DNA from: Spodoptera frugiperda
Taxonomy: Eukaryota; Arthropoda; Insecta; Lepidoptera; Noctuidae
Direction of reading: 5' to 3'
Assembly (NCBI RefSeq): GCF_023101765.2
Contig: NC_064239.1
Location: 2,914,001-2,978,000, forward strand
Length of the DNA stretch: 64,000 nucleotides
Notes under the pieces: generated by a model
Databases searched by the model: none
The model's input: the letters and a program-made list of their open reading frames with translations, nothing else
What the model was told of the DNA's origin: nothing
Shown here: positions 10,685 to 22,600 of the stretch, piece by piece
How the letters are laid out: every line of letters begins with the position of its first letter
Position numbering within the stretch: the first letter of the stretch is position 1
Position numbers and translations under genes: made by a program

Positions 10685-10790
10685 GAACGGGGTGGTTTTT
10701 AGTCAGTAAGAGTCTGACACTCCCTCTCGCCTCGCCCAAGGCGGGAGAAGTCATTGGATGATTTTCCACCTGAAAAAAAAAAAAAAAAAA
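10628..10790 (+). mobile_element. SINE-like element (tail-sharing family) inserted in a coding exon, copy S1
   Basis: A 163-bp insert starting GGAGCTGCGGACTACCTAGC and ending in about 19 A. It is flanked by a perfect 12-bp target-site duplication, AGCTTCTATGCA, at 10616-10627 and 10791-10802. By eye it differs from the 3' tail of the LINE at 35489-41717 at about 9 of 145 positions. The clean duplication and long A-tail point to a recent insertion. It is in the sense direction of the host gene and supplies its present stop codon. Confidence 0.93.
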
Positions 10791-10802
10791 AGCTTCTATG
10801 CA

Positions 10803-10874
10803 CAGTGGTTCATCATTGATTACGTATGGGGTCATAAAGGAAAGAAAAATAAAAAGCTGAAGAAAATGAAATAA
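10803..10874 (+). pseudogene. Displaced native C-terminal coding end of the AIG1/ADTRP-like gene
   Basis: Starts right after the second target-site duplication. It encodes 23 residues (QWFIIDYVWGHKG followed by a Lys-rich tail) and TAA at 10872-10874. Family members end with a similar W-x-W-G plus basic tail, which supports this as the ancestral C-terminus. AATAAA motifs overlap and follow the stop (10870-10878) and could serve as the polyadenylation signal. Confidence 0.8.
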
Positions 10875-11036
10875 ATAAAGGTGATCGTATTTTATTAACT
10901 TCTTTTATGCCGTATATAAGATAACAATAGAAAATACATTGTGTCTCGCGTGGGTCTGCGTTCCGGCACACGACGGGTTAATTTAATTAAAAATGTTGTT
11001 TATATAACTTTCGTGAGACATACTAAATTAATTGTT

Positions 11037-11171
11037 ATGTTATCGGCTTACTCACGTAACTGTTTGACGAAGGACTTGACTAGTTTCAAGCCATGCTAGA
11101 GGCTGATACTCATGAATGGAGTTTTATTAGTCGAGTTTCTCGTCAAGCAGTTACGTGGATAAGCCTAACAC
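11037..11171. mobile_element. Palindromic MITE, CGGCTTACTCACGTAACTG family
   Basis: The left end (TATCGGCTTACTCACGTAAC, TGTTTGACGA) and right end (TCGTCAAGCAGTTACGTGG, ATAAGCC) are inverted repeats of about 30 bp. The terminal TTACTCACGTAA matches the ends of the elements at 47544-47755 and, more weakly, 2809-2975 and 14931-15051. It lies just 3' of the AIG1/ADTRP-like gene. Confidence 0.65.
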
Positions 11172-11379
11172 AATAAAAATGTTGTGTTTATAAGTATAAT
11201 GTTATTCGTATGATCACTATTTGTGTATAAAGTGGGTGACATAATGTGTTCAATAAATACAAATGTACATTATAAGGAAATTAAACTGTTTTTTTTTAAA
11301 TACCTGGATTGTGTGTTATTGTTGTGTATTAAATACAAGAATCCTAACACTACTATCAAATCCAGCTTTCTGATACACC

Positions 11380-11485
11380 AGAGCTGCGGACTGCTTAGGA
11401 ACGGGGTGGTTTTTAGTCAGTAAGAGTCTGACACTTCCTCTCGCCTCGCCCATAGCGGAAAAAGTAATTGGATGATTTTTCCCTT
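11380..11485 (+). mobile_element. SINE-like element copy S2, internally deleted, no A-tail
   Basis: Starts AGAGCTGCGGACTGC, lacks about 40 internal bases present in S1, and ends GATTTTTCCC with no poly(A). A perfect 13-bp duplication TTTCTGATACACC flanks it (11367-11379 and 11486-11498), so the deletion existed at insertion or arose later without touching the ends. Confidence 0.85.
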
Positions 11486-11498
11486 TTTCTGATACACC

Positions 11499-13473
11499 CC
11501 TGAGTACACTGTAAATATTATTTTCATTTATTTATTATAAAAATCTTCCTACACTCTAATGACAGGATTTTCCCAATTCGACAGTGAGGCTTAATAAAAC
11601 AAATCATTTACCAAAATAAAAAGTTTAATGTTACGAAAAAGCATATTTACAATAATTATCACCATTATATACTTAGTTCTAGCTACATACAAATTCAGTA
11701 CAGCCTATAGGTATATAGATCTACACCTAGTTACGAATAAATACCTAATTGAGCAACTAACATAGGCAAGTATACTAAGGCACTGCGCAAACGAAGACAC
11801 TTTTTGTTTCCAGTTATCAATATCGAACACTTTTTAATTGATATTGTGTAAGTTTAAGTGGAAGTGGGCACACCTATAAAACAGGGAGTGGATTATCTCA
11901 TAATGGTTCTATAGAAATGTATTTTTTAAATTTAACCTTGCACCATACTACATTTATCTACCCTTCTGTATGACATACAGCTGTCCATCATTATCGGTAG
12001 CTTGTGTCTGACACTAGACTCAAAGTGTCCACGTTTGCGCCCTGCCTAACACAAATATTTGTGTACAGCTCCTACAAACTGGTAGGTACGGTCATGATAA
12101 ATGATAATTTATCTAAAAGTAACCCTATACTTAATTACGAAGGCTGGTTGATTGACATTTTAATTACAAGCAGTCGTAGGCAGTAGTTAAATAACATAAC
12201 CTCTTCTATTTGTAGGTTAATTGATTGTTATGTATTAGAAAATCAATCACAAAATGTGGATGTCCACAGTAGCTCAACTTTTCCACCTCTCCACTACTAG
12301 TCCAGTCTCCGAAATAAATTTAAACTCTTGCTGTTCCATACTCTCCTAACTAAGATATTTTCCTTTTTATTTAATATACTCGAATGCTTTGTAATTAAAA
12401 TGTTATTAAGTTTTCAATATTACGCTCCAATATGTGACATTAAAACAAAAACATTATAGTAATGTTTTTTCACCTCAAAATCATATAGTTTTCTAGGAAA
12501 AATAGCCTTCACAGCCTTAATTTTTACAAGTAATATAAGTTGAGAAGATAAAAACTTACTTGCAACTCTTTGTTCGTAGTTATAAGGTTTAAAATATCTG
12601 AATGAAGTTTTGTTTGATATAAGAAATATTTTGGAAACTTATCACAGTTTTTACCTTTGGACCCATCTTATAAGACTTAGTGCTTAGTACTAGTACTCGA
12701 AAATACGAAATGTGTTTAAAATGAATTGAGACTTTTAAAGCTCAGCGCAAAAATATTTCAGGTTTTTTTTTATTTTGTACATTGTAAGTCTTCTTCAATT
12801 CATTGCAAATCTTTCTACCTAAAATGGATTTTGAAATATATATCTCATTGCCACCATCGATAACAAATAATATTACAAAAGGGTTACAAACACGAAACCA
12901 GGACACAAATGCTTTTGCTACGAGTGCTACGAATTCTTACTTTTCGTAGACTTTCGTAGTAGTCGTAGCACAGTTGTGACTTGCAACAATTTGTCCAGAA
13001 GCTTCGTTTTTTGAGTGACAATAAGTTGATGTGCAATTATTAATTTATTATTATGACCACGAAATGTCTTAAATGCTTGTCTTTTATTTAAAAAGTATAT
13101 CTGAGCAAAATGTCTCGATTTGAACGTTGAACATAAATGGGTAGTAAATTAAAATTCTACGATATGTTATCACAAATAAATTCAATCATTTCATTCAATT
13201 AAGTCGTGTTCAATCACTTTCTATTATAATTTAATTTAGTTTTTATAATAGGGTAGTTGACTGCATAACTCTGACTCATCATTCAAAACCGAAAAAATCA
13301 GTGCCAGAACTTAACTCATTGCAATGCGATGTAGGGAATACCTGTTGTTATCGTACGCTATACAAAATTACATAAGTTTAAAGTTTAAGAAAACTACCCT
13401 ATTATATAAATCAGCATTTCATGACTTACGAGTGAACCGAATTCACTTTTCCTACAATCAAACTTTTTCATAT
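11499..13473. other. Convergent intergenic region and likely 3' UTR of the ABCG gene
   Basis: About 2 kb of AT-rich DNA between two convergent genes. On the - strand, AATAAA motifs at 13083-13088 and 13044-13049 lie 390-430 bases past the ABCG stop and are candidate polyadenylation signals. No exon or repeat is recognised in 11500-13000. Confidence 0.4.
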
Positions 13474-13615
13474 TTATCGTACGGCATCCAGTTTCCACTT
13501 CAACAGGATGAACGCTGCGATCCTGAGGGTCACCACGAACACGGATAGTGCCAGTACATCCCACCAGAACTGATCAGGAGACATCGCCACCTCGTTTAGG
13601 AATGTACGGGGATGT
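13474..13615 (-). CDS. ABCG gene, exon 11 (last), residues 609-654 and stop
   Basis: Acceptor TTTTCAG. The last membrane helix (WDVLALSVFVVTLRIAAFIL) and short basic tail end in TAA at 13474-13476. This C-terminal helix followed by LKWK fits ABCG1-type proteins. Confidence 0.93.
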
Positions 13616-16600
13616 CTGAAAATAATAGACACACAATATAGTAAATGAGCGAGCAACATAACAGGCAAATATTAGGTGGTTCACTTTTGTCTCATTTTTT
13701 TAACAAGAGTATTTTCCTCAAAAGACTCTTGTTAAAAAAAGAAGACAAAATAGAGACAGTATAGAATAGAATCGATAGATCCTCATCTATCGATTCTAGG
13801 TAGTCATAATTGTGTATACTAAAGTATATAGTGTATTTTATCAATTAACTTGCCTTGGTGATTTTATCAAAGGCAAAAAACTATAACTTTAAATGAAAAA
13901 TACAATCGTAAAACTTCGGAGGAACAGAATCTATAATTCAAGGTCATTTAGCATTCATATAACTCTATATCTAAAAATAATAAAAACACTTACTTGTAAT
14001 GACAATATAAAGCCTCATTACAGTCGAGGATAGGCCTGTTCAGGCCATAGATGGCGCCAATGAAACCTTCGAGTCCATATCTCAGGTAGGAGATGTAGGA
14101 TCCCCAACGTAGGTAGGAGGGTAGGTCCCGAAGTGTGACTCCGAAACCAGCGAACATCATCATTGGTACTGATAGTGTTGGGCCCAAGAATGTGCCGTTC
14201 TGGTAAAAAAGAATAGTAGTGAAATTTTTTTGTGCGAGTTTTGAGCATAACATTGCGATATTTTACAAATTATTCTAAACACAGAGCACCGTGTTTATTA
14301 AAAATTCTGATATGAGAAAGTCTCATTCTAGGAATTGAATCAAATTTAGTTCTACGTAGTGGATTTATGAACCATTCAGTAAGGCTAAAGGTAAAGAGAG
14401 TTTATTTGCAGCTGCTAGCTAATCAGTTCTAACAAATGTGTCTACAACACCGAAGTAGAAATAGGAGAAATTCTTTGAGTGTTCTTCCTGCTGTATATGT
14501 TGAGAGCTTCTCCACTATTTTTAAAGTATATAGTTACTAGTCTATTTATTTCTTTCATCTAGAACCGTATGAGTAAATGTACTTACAACAACGCTGAAGA
14601 CGGCTCCGATCATGAGCCCGAAGCTCTGCGCCACCAACACGGTGTACAGAGAGATCGCGAAGAACATTGAGAACCGCACGATGTCCAGCGGCTGAGACGA
14701 CATCGTGTATACTATCACGCTGAACACTGCGCAGCCTACTATCTGAAATAACAGAAAACAGGTCAAGTTAGAGTCTAAAGTGTAAAAAATGGAAACAAAC
14801 TGTGTGCGATAAGTAAGCCCAAACGAATTATACTGACGTTAGTTAGATTTTTCAAGGACATAATAGAAACCCCTGTATAAATATCGAAAGGAAATTTAAA
14901 AAATATTTTCTATTATTATTATTTTTCTAAGAAAGTTGCACGACGTCACCGCATCTGGGCACACTGCTCATGATAACCCTGTGTAGTTCGAAACCAGTAG
15001 AGCTTTTCTCCATTAATTTACGTTAGTAAATTGCGTTTTTAGCTAATTTTCTAAGAAGTTTTGGTTTCTATTTTTGGTATCTATTTGGTTAAACAGGTAA
15101 CTTTTTAATAAACGGCTTCTGAGATATACTTACCGATACAGGTAGATCGACGATTGTAATCGATATGTAATACGATCCCAAGGAGTACCATCTGTTGAAG
15201 TGTTCTTTGGACAATATCGACATCTCATTAGGGACTGCAAGCAAATAAACACAGAAATATGAAATACTGACTTATGCAGATACAAATAAAGATGAGATTT
15301 CGTTTACGACATAAGTTATTACTTGATCTATGACAGTTATCTGTATTGATAAAGGGTATTCAAAGGGCAATCGCAGTTACAGAGACCAGTACCCTTAGTA
15401 TGAGCTTGCTTTTTGCGCGTTCGGCGTTGTGATTGACCGGCTCGAATAAACCAACCAACCAGAGCACCGAATTCGCACTCGTTTCGATTACTTTAAAAGT
15501 AAAACAAACTCTAAGGCTTCAGAAGATTTTGGAATTTGTTGTCTTTTAATTTTAACTGTCCTGATTTATATATTGGTTGTATTTTGATACTGTTTACACA
15601 TAACAAACAAATGATACTTAGGGATTAGAAGCCCCACAGGTATTTATACCTCAAAGGTTCGGTTGACCCATTAAAATGAAATTTATATAGGAAATACTTA
15701 CAGGTGAGAATCGTCAACATCATTGGAGACATCATGTGGTGCATGAGGATAGCGAACAGCAGGTTATAGTTCTCCAGCACCCTTGAACCTTCGTTGCCAG
15801 CATTGATGAACAGACTTCCCAACATGATGCCTACCACCACGTTCACTATCAAACGCAGGTGAGTCATCGTCTGCAAGTAGAGTTGAGTAAATATTAGTAT
15901 TATTGAGTATTTGTGTATTGGAAGGAGGTAAATAAAATCCGTTGCTAAGCGGACATTTTAGAATTGCTTAACAATTTCAGCACATTGGAAGTTTCTGATG
16001 CCTTTAGGACGAGCGAACGGTCCATGTTGAAGGGTTCTTGGCGTAGATCTATTGCTAATAGTTTGATTTAAGTTTTTCGTATTTATTTGATGTCTATTGT
16101 AATTTATCAAATTGTTATCGTCAGCTAAGCTCCGTGATTTCATTGTCTCCTCATATGTATAATATACTTAAACAGTTTCTTGCCACTCTATGGTACTTCC
16201 AATGAACCATCAAGAAACTTAATTTGATTTACTAGGTATTGTATGATAGACTGAACGGTTGGCGCAGTGCCTAGACAATTGGCTGCCGCGCAATGTGTAG
16301 CTGGTTCGATTGTAGCTATTGTGATCCACAAATTGTTGTTTCAGGTCTCGGTGTCATGTGTGTGAACTTGTATGTTTGTAAACTCACCCACGACACCGGA
16401 GAAAACCCTAGAATGGGGCAACGTTTAAAAAAAGACATTCAGTACTTACAGCATCTCTTTTAGCCTTCAAGAATCCTCTCCTCATAAGTACACTGAGCTG
16501 GTTGGACTGGCTAGTCTCTTCATCTCCTCCTGTCGGTTCCGTGTCTCTCAGCACACTCAGTGGCACCAGTTTACGGAGTCCTTCCATAGATGGGATCGAC

Positions 16601-19600
16601 TGGTGGTCGTCAAACCAATCCAGTGCTTTGCCATTTTCTGATTTATTTGCCATAAGGTCTATTTTGTCCTGGCCATATTCACCACATGAGAGCTCGATTA
16701 CTGAAGAAAGAAAGGATAGTTTTTATAATTTATGTTAAAAATTAATAATTTTAACAGATGTAATTAATTAACGCTTTTATTGGTTAATCGTGCGTGCGTA
16801 CGGGGTTTTGGGGTTAATTTCAGTTTTTGAAAGTAAAAAGAACATTAAGTCCTACCTATTTAATTAAGTAGGCATAACATTTCATTAATACAAATATAGA
16901 ATTTTGTTGATAGCTCTATGAGAAATAATTAACTTTACAACGATACATTGTGAGGCAATGTTTGTTTTTAATTGTTAACGAATGTTTACGAAGTTATAAT
17001 TACTTCCTGAGTGTTTGTGTTATTAAGATATAATTAACAAAAATAACATTGAATTATTGTTCAGTTTGATAGGTCAAAGATAAAAATATATTACGAACTT
17101 ATTTATTGGAACTAATCAATAATGTTACGTTATATTTTACTCTGGAATCACATGGTAAATTATTTAGTCTCCTTTAGTTAACACGTTCATTGCGGATCAC
17201 CCATAATCGGCCTGCCGCGGGACTTCCAGTTAGTGCGGACGCGAAATGTGAGAACTTTCCGCCGGTGCGGGACATGACAGGACATTATTGTATTGGCAGG
17301 CTCATAAGGCCCGTCATGCACTGTCTGAAAGTTTATGGCAGGCTTCTTTGGACCGCCACCGCACCAGGTGTAAGTAATAAATTTTATTACCGTAGCGAAG
17401 GTGTTAAATATAGGCATTGTCTAAGTAAAAGTAGACACAAAAACGTATACTCACTATAATCAGCAGGGTTATGGTATATAGGGCAAGGAATCCCAGCTTG
17501 CTGCAAATAAGGCACCAGGTTCTTCGTGGTGCCTTGGTACATGCATCGGCCTGCAGCCAGGACATACACCTGGTCAAACAGCGCGAAGAGTGAGGCTGAA
17601 GGCTGGTGCACGGTACAAACGATGGTTCGACCCTGGTGTGCCAGGCTTTGGCACAGCTGGACTACTTGTGTACATGATGAACTGTCCAGACCTCTGGAAA
17701 AGAGATTGGTTTATTAGTATCAATTTTCCAAAGCAATTAAGTATAACTTAAGCTAAGCTAAGCATTCGTGGGAACGGCTTGCGGGTCACACAAATATTTT
17801 ATTTTTGTAAGATTGTTCAATTCCTTGCGTCTAAGAATAATCATTGAACGTTGAAATACATTTTCATTACCAGCAGAAAAGTAACTCGTGTCGTGAATTT
17901 GTGACTTAAATATAAATGTTTTATCTATCTATCTATCTATCTACTTATAAAAAACTTCGCAGAATTTTCGTGTCATTAAGTAGTAGTATCTACATGTCTA
18001 ACGTATTCCTAAACATAGCTTTATTCAATTCAAAATAAACTAAGAATCAAGTTTTCCAAATTAAAGTTCCATCAGGAAAGAAAATCATTTATTTAGAGTT
18101 TCATTAAGCATCATTAGTAAATAATGTGTCAGTTAGATATGACCCGGGGTGTCTATGTCACGTGCATCCAATGTTTGTGCACATTACTGATATCTCCACA
18201 CAGTGGGGTAAAAGTTCAAGCGTGGAGGAAATAATTCTAATTACACTACTATTAATAGACCAAAACTATCAAGCATAGTTGTTATGTGATTGTTCAGAGG
18301 AAATTACGAATGCCTTTAAGGTTTGGAATGCAGTAATATCAGCAATATTCCATTATTATTTTATTGTATGTTTATTTTATTTGCCTTATTTGTTACAAGC
18401 ATATTCTACTTATGTACACATAAGTATAATTTTTGCGATTCTTTACGTAATAATTTTAATCTGATTATTGTAACAAAAATGCTGCTAATCAGAACATTTT
18501 TCACAAACTCTGATAAAGCAGATTATATAAGCAGGTAATTCAAAAATGGTTATGAAGGTTAGTAATAATAGTAATTACAGCTGTAGGTCGTTGTGATAAT
18601 TGATTTTGTACTGCGTACTGTGTTGCTAACTTAGTAAAGACCAATCTTCTCGGTTTTAATACCTTACAGGCACAATTTAACAACTAACCAAAAATAAACA
18701 GCCATTTATATCTATAAGTTATTGGGTACATCTTCAACTTAATTCAGAAAATTTATGGTAGATATTTATGTTATTTTGCCATTATTTTTGAAAAATATTA
18801 ACTCTTTGGATTCTATTGTTCTATTCCTACTAAGCTAAGGATACACTAGGGGACAAATGTCCTGCGACACGTGTCGCCAGCGACGTTGAGTGAAGTAAGC
18901 GCGACGTTGCCGGTCTTTGGTCGACATGGTTGGAAACATCGCACGTTGTCGCCATATATGTCAGGCAAAAATGCGCTTGACATGTCACCGATACATGTCG
19001 TGGGACATTTGTCCCCTAGTGTATCCTTGGCTTTAATATCTTCTGTTATTTTATACTTGTCAACTAAAGACTAAGTGAAAATGTTAGCTTACGTTGTAGG
19101 TTCATCGAGGAACATGATGAGAGGGTTGTTGATGAGCTCCAGGGCGATGGATAGCCTCTTCCTCTGACCTCCGGACAGCTGGGCACCTCTTGTGTTCATA
19201 TGCTCGTACAGACCCAAGTTTGTGAGGATATCTTCAATCTGCGAGAGTAACGGTTCATTTATAGAAAACGGTTATATTTTTCGCCGTGGTCGGGTAATAA
19301 AAACTAGATACGTATCTTCTAAATAAACATTCTAATAGCCCATAATCTTAATGGCACTTTAAATATTAGTCTAAGCTTCATCTAAGCAAAGGCGACTGCA
19401 AATTAAAACGGTATTATTTAATTCAAGAACAAAATTGTTTCGTGCATACATAAATTTTAGGTGCAAAGGTACGATAATTGTATATTAAATACATTTTTAG
19501 AATACCAATACTGGCCGTATGTAAATTGACTTTTGCCTATTTATGGGAAATAAAACAACTGTCAATAAAATAAAGTTCAATTGAAAAAAGAACTTGCGAT

Positions 19601-22600
19601 TTTTTCTTTAAGTTACTTAGTTTTTTTTCATTCTATAGTAATTTTATATAAATAAAACGTCAGTATTAATTGAAATGTTGAATGAATTGTTATTTCAATG
19701 ATAATCACATACACATTATGACACAAAAACAAAATTACTACGTTTCTTGGAATTCTGCACACCATGCAATTTGTCAAAATTAGGTTATACCGGTCGATGA
19801 CGTAACGTATGATTTTACTTTATGAGAATGTTTTTAAATGTTGTCTTGTGCAAACAAAGTGCAATGACACTAAATAGTACCTAAGTAATAATAATTATGT
19901 TATTTTGTTTACCAGGTTTTGCTTGAAAGGAGCATCGAATGCCTTTTGTTTTGTATCTTTTGTTTTTCAACAATAGCAGAGCATGTGTAGACGTTAGCTA
20001 CTGTTGAATATGAATGCATTTGTCTCTGTCTTGTTATGCGAACATAGTTATGTGGTCTATTAGATGAAGTTTAGTTGTTATGTAGATATGTTATAAAATC
20101 TTTATATTTTACCACAGAGTACGAGTGCAATATACAGAAATACTAAGAATTCTGAGTGCTAATAAGTAAATACAAAATTCGAACGTTTCTTGATGTCTCC
20201 AAAATTAAAGCAATAAGTAGGGATGATGACGGGACATAATAATACTTAGATAAAACGAATCAAAGTTTTACAAATCAAAGAGTGGGAGCAAACACGTAAT
20301 TTCTACGTATAAAACGTACCTACCTAGAAGTAACGTCACGCGATATTTCAATTTGATATATCTTCGAAAGTATTTGTTGCCATAAGAAAATATAAAATAC
20401 GTGTCTAAAATAATTTTCAAGACGAACATTAAAAATAAAAATTAGTCACCCTATTCGTTCAACGTTGTGATTGTAGAGTTCTTCAGAACAGCCAAATTGT
20501 TTTGACAATATTGTATGGTCCTTATTTAAAAATAAAACAGAATTTCGTATCCTCAAACACGTCAAAGAATCAAACCGCAATAAATACATATGTAATGCAA
20601 ATTGAAGTTAAATAAACATTCAGAACATGTCCGTGCATGGCAATTATGAACTACGTGATTTATATGTTATCTTCTGTGCCTACATACAAAACCAGTAGGC
20701 AGTACCTACTCACAGTGCGGAAAATATATATTGTCGGTATATAAGGAAGGGAATTCATGTTTTATTGCACGCCTTTATGTTAGCATTGTCCCTTACCATC
20801 TACTCAAAGTATTTTGGCATTCAGATTCAGATATTTTGAATTATGAGGTCACTACCCAGTTGTGGTACACTTTGTTAATAAAATGTCTAAGAAAAACTAA
20901 ACTGCACCTTATTTCTTGCCACTAATGATATATATTATGATGATGCCAAAAACATTACGTAACTACTATCGATAAGTAACTAGCTGAATTTTAAATAATT
21001 ATATCTGAATATTAATTTTTATCCGTCACTGGTAAGTAAATTATTATTTTATTATTTTCTACACTTGTTCAATATATTTCTAAATATTATAAATAAAAAC
21101 ATAAAAATCAATCGAGAGGTATTTCCGGATAATACGCGCCGTGTTAAAAATTACTGCTTTCTGCAACAGGCCCTTGATCTACCCTATAACGTTAGCCTAA
21201 TCAGATGTTGGTTGAAGCTTTTGTCTTTGAGGTCATTAGCAGATACGACTAACGGCACAATGATTGCTGAATCTACATACGTGTCGACAATCTCATGAGC
21301 TCAATCATGAAATTTACATACTTGTAGTAGTAATTATTAAGGACGATACTAAAATGCGTATTATACCTAATAACTATTCAGTATACTTACAACTTCTCCC
21401 TTCTCGTATTTGTCTAATTTGGTGGGTAGCTTCAGATCGGCTGCCAGCGCCATGTTCTCACCGACAGTCAGTAGACCCTGGAGCCGGTCGTCTTGCTGGA
21501 TGTAACACGACATCCTCTTGAACCTCTCTGTAATTACAAATGAGATATTTAGGTACAGTACATACAAAATTTTTAATAAATCTTGTTGGTCAATTTGTCG
21601 TTATACTTCCAACCGTATCCCAAATCGACAGTGGCGCTCAAAAAACAGCAAACACTCAAATAATTCTATCTTGATGAAAACTAAAAATATTCTATTTCTT
21701 TTCAAATTTATTGTTTTTTTTTTTATATTTTTAAATTAACTACATGATTACCAAGTTAGTTTTTTTAAAGAGGGGGAAATCATCCAGTGCCTTTTCTCGC
21801 CTTGGGCGAGGCGGGAGGGAGTCAGACTCCCATTGACTAAAAACCCCGTTCCTACTCCTGCTTTTCGAGCCAAAACCCCGGTAAACCCGCTAGGTAGTCC
21901 GCAGCTCCGGAACATGACTACGATGTATTAATAATTTTGTCTTTCTTTAAAAAACATAATATATGTAGCGAACATTCAATAGTTATAGCGAAGACGTATG
22001 ATTTCACATACGATTGACTAAAATAGATTGATTTATGTTAGTGATAAGGTAATCATTAAACACACAAAGATTATAAATCGTATCATAGTGCTATGGAATC
22101 GTGCATTCATGATTGACACGTTTTACTATCATGCGAATCGAGTGCTCGTTAGCTGGAATCGAGACATCGGCAGGTCAGGGCTACTGGTTAGGCTTAGAGC
22201 AGACTAGTTAAACTGGTAGGATGTGGTGGAACTGGGACATTGATGTAGGAAAGCTGCTATAGATAATTAAACGGAAAAGCATAATTATATAAAAAAGTCT
22301 TACGTTAATCCATTAGCTTGTAGGTATTTTTACTACAATTTATTATTAGGTACTTCTATTTAGGCCAAGTAGACATTGTAGTAAAACTTCAAAAAAATAT
22401 GTTATTCATTTTCATTTGGTAATTAAGTCAAAAATATACAATTAAACAGGGAAAACAAATATCCCTAAACACAATTATGAACCTATACACACATTTTGCA
22501 TACTAAACGATTCAAATATAACCAGTGTGCATTCTACAGAATCAAAGCTATAGGTACCATAATTCACGCTTCATAATTATGTTTCAAGAGAATTAACAGT

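Noticed and set aside
16254..16437. Target-site duplication of the SINE near exon 6
   Set aside because: The flanks (GATAGACTGAA and GACATTCAGTA) do not match well enough to claim one.
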